Positions 5,426 through 6,578 of a stretch of DNA of 6,578 nt are shown one piece after another. Within the stretch, counting starts at the first letter, position 1, and the number at the start of each line of letters is the position of its first letter. A program made the position numbers and the translations under genes. The stretch comes from Deltaproteobacteria bacterium (lineage in GTDB: Bacteria > Desulfobacterota > Deferrimicrobia > Deferrimicrobiales > Deferrimicrobiaceae), in NCBI GenBank assembly GCA_021802685.1, contig JAJZRM010000168.1, forward strand, positions 1 through 6,578. The letters run 5' to 3'. Below the pieces are notes generated by a model that saw only the letters and a list, made by a program, of their open reading frames with translations, did not search any database and was not told the origin of the DNA.

Positions 5426-6578
5426 ATGGCGCCGATCGCAGAAAAAACGAGGATGGGGGGAGGCGTGTACATGTCCAAACTGAAGGAGAAGCTCCGCGAA
5501 AAGATCGAGGCCCATCGTCCGCGCATCCAGAAACTCACCAAAGAGCATGGGCAGGTCGTGATCGACAAGGTGACCATCGAACAGGCCATCGGCGGCGCGC
5601 GCGATGTCCGTTGCCTGGTCACGGACATCTCGTACCTGGATCCCCTGGAGGGGATCCGGTTCCGCGGCAAGACCATCCCCGAAACCTTCGCGGCGCTGCC
5701 GAAAGCGCCCGGTTGCGATTACCCCTACGTGGAGGCGTTCTGGTACTTCCTCCTCACCGGGGAAGTGCCGACGATGGAAGATACCCGGGAAGTCATGAGC
5801 GATCTGCGCGAGCGCTCCCGGGTTCCCCAGTACGTGTTCGACATTCTCCGGGCGTCGGCGCGCGACTCCCACCCGATGGCGCTGTTCTCGACCGCGATCC
5901 TCTCCATGCAGCGGGAGTCGATCTTCGTCAAGCGGTACAACGAAGGGATGAAGAAGGCGGATTACTGGGATCCGATGTACGAGGATTCCATGAACCTGCT
6001 CGCGAAGCTCCCCGAGATCGCCGCCTACATCTACCGGATGAAGTACAAGAGCGACACCCCCATCCCTCCGGACCGCGACCTCGACATCGGCGCCAATTTC
6101 GCCCACATGATGGGGATCCCCAAGCCGTACGACGACGTGGCGCGGATGTACTTCATCCTGCACTCCGACCATGAATCCGGGAACGTCTCGGCGCACACGG
6201 TGCACCTCGTCGCCTCGACGCTCTCCGACGCGTACTACGCCTTCTCCGCGGGGTTGAACGGCCTCGCGGGCCCGCTCCACGGCCTCGCCAACCAGGAGGT
6301 GCTCTCCTGGATCCAGGACGTGATGAAGCAGATGGGGGGGAAGCTCCCCACCAAGGACCAGCTGAAGCAGTTCCTGTGGGACACCCTGAACAGCGGGAAG
6401 GTCATCCCCGGGTACGGCCACGCCGTGCTCCGCAGGACCGACCCCCGGTACACCTCGCAGATGGAGTTCTGCCAGAAACACCTGCCGGACTACCCGATGT
6501 TCAAGCTGGTGAACATGATCTACAAGGTGGCGCCGGACATCCTCCGGGAGCACGGGAAGGCGAAGAACCCGTGGCCGA
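5426..6578 (+). CDS. gltA: Citrate synthase, eukaryote-like type I (3' end cut by window edge)
   Basis: Condenses acetyl-CoA with oxaloacetate to citrate, the entry step of the TCA cycle, in the cytoplasm. The 384 visible residues follow pig mitochondrial citrate synthase closely rather than E. coli type II GltA. HSDHESGNVSAHT holds His249 and Asn253 (pig His238 and Asn242). GLAGPLHGLANQE holds catalytic His285 (pig His274). PGYGHAVLR holds His332 (pig His320), and TDPR gives Arg341 (pig Arg329). The window stops after KAKNPWP, about three residues before the expected catalytic Asp (pig Asp375), so the gene looks intact as far as seen. About 60 residues should follow, since the family is about 440 long. 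The eukaryote-like type is known from Geobacteraceae. ATG 5426 is chosen for its AGGAGG site. ATG 5471 (residue 16) is nearly as good, and the first 15 residues (MAPIAEKTRMGGGVY) look like a non-conserved extension. The gene diverges from metH. Confidence 0.95.
   Translation, partial: MAPIAEKTRMGGGVYMSKLKEKLREKIEAHRPRIQKLTKEHGQVVIDKVTIEQAIGGARDVRCLVTDISYLDPLEGIRFRGKTIPETFAALPKAPGCDYPYVEAFWYFLLTGEVPTMEDTREVMSDLRERSRVPQYVFDILRASARDSHPMALFSTAILSMQRESIFVKRYNEGMKKADYWDPMYEDSMNLLAKLPEIAAYIYRMKYKSDTPIPPDRDLDIGANFAHMMGIPKPYDDVARMYFILHSDHESGNVSAHTVHLVASTLSDAYYAFSAGLNGLAGPLHGLANQEVLSWIQDVMKQMGGKLPTKDQLKQFLWDTLNSGKVIPGYGHAVLRRTDPRYTSQMEFCQKHLPDYPMFKLVNMIYKVAPDILREHGKAKNPWP
5457..5463 (+). promoter_or_regulatory. 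Second Shine-Dalgarno-like site, inside the coding region, for the alternative start at 5471
   Basis: GGGGAGG ends seven bases before the in-frame ATG at 5471, the same spacing as the upstream site. It may simply reflect the glycine codons at residues 11-13 of the longer form. It makes a 15-residue shorter product, beginning MSKLKEKL, a realistic alternative. Confidence 0.4.

Noticed and set aside
5396..6553. Minus-strand open frame of 385 codons opposite citrate synthase
   Set aside because: It is a shadow of the citrate synthase gene, rich in His, Val and Arg, with no motif.

Overview
The window is ordinary GC-rich bacterial chromosome: third codon positions are almost all G or C, Shine-Dalgarno (SD) sites are strong, and genes are closely packed. 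The citrate synthase on the right belongs to the eukaryote-like type I form described from Geobacteraceae. Together with the GC bias this suggests an uncultured Desulfuromonadia-like or related deltaproteobacterial lineage. That placement is inference from remembered family sequences, not from a search.

Left and centre (1-5134, minus strand) hold a three-gene methionine/one-carbon operon, read from right to left. Its order is metH (full-length cobalamin-dependent methionine synthase), a 53-residue rubredoxin, and a bifunctional homocysteine S-methyltransferase/5,10-methylenetetrahydrofolate reductase that runs off the left edge. Only 24 bases separate metH from the rubredoxin, and the rubredoxin and bifunctional genes overlap by four bases (GTGA). 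The reductase half of the last gene makes 5-methyl-THF, MetH uses it to methylate homocysteine, and the bifunctional protein carries a second zinc-type homocysteine methyltransferase. The rubredoxin is the unexpected member and suggests a dedicated redox partner, which is a hypothesis.

The divergent intergenic region (5135-5425) contains a good sigma70-like promoter so close to metH that its mRNA would be nearly leaderless, a weaker promoter candidate facing right, a small dyad, and three tandem units of about 23 bp sharing a GAATTCGC core.

Right (5426-6578, plus strand) holds the citrate synthase gene, cut by the window edge a few residues before its catalytic aspartate. Two in-frame ATG codons 45 bases apart each have a well-placed SD sequence.

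I saw no RNA gene, CRISPR array, transposase or clear terminator. The points most worth checking are the rubredoxin inside the methionine synthase operon, the tandem repeats, and the leaderless metH promoter.
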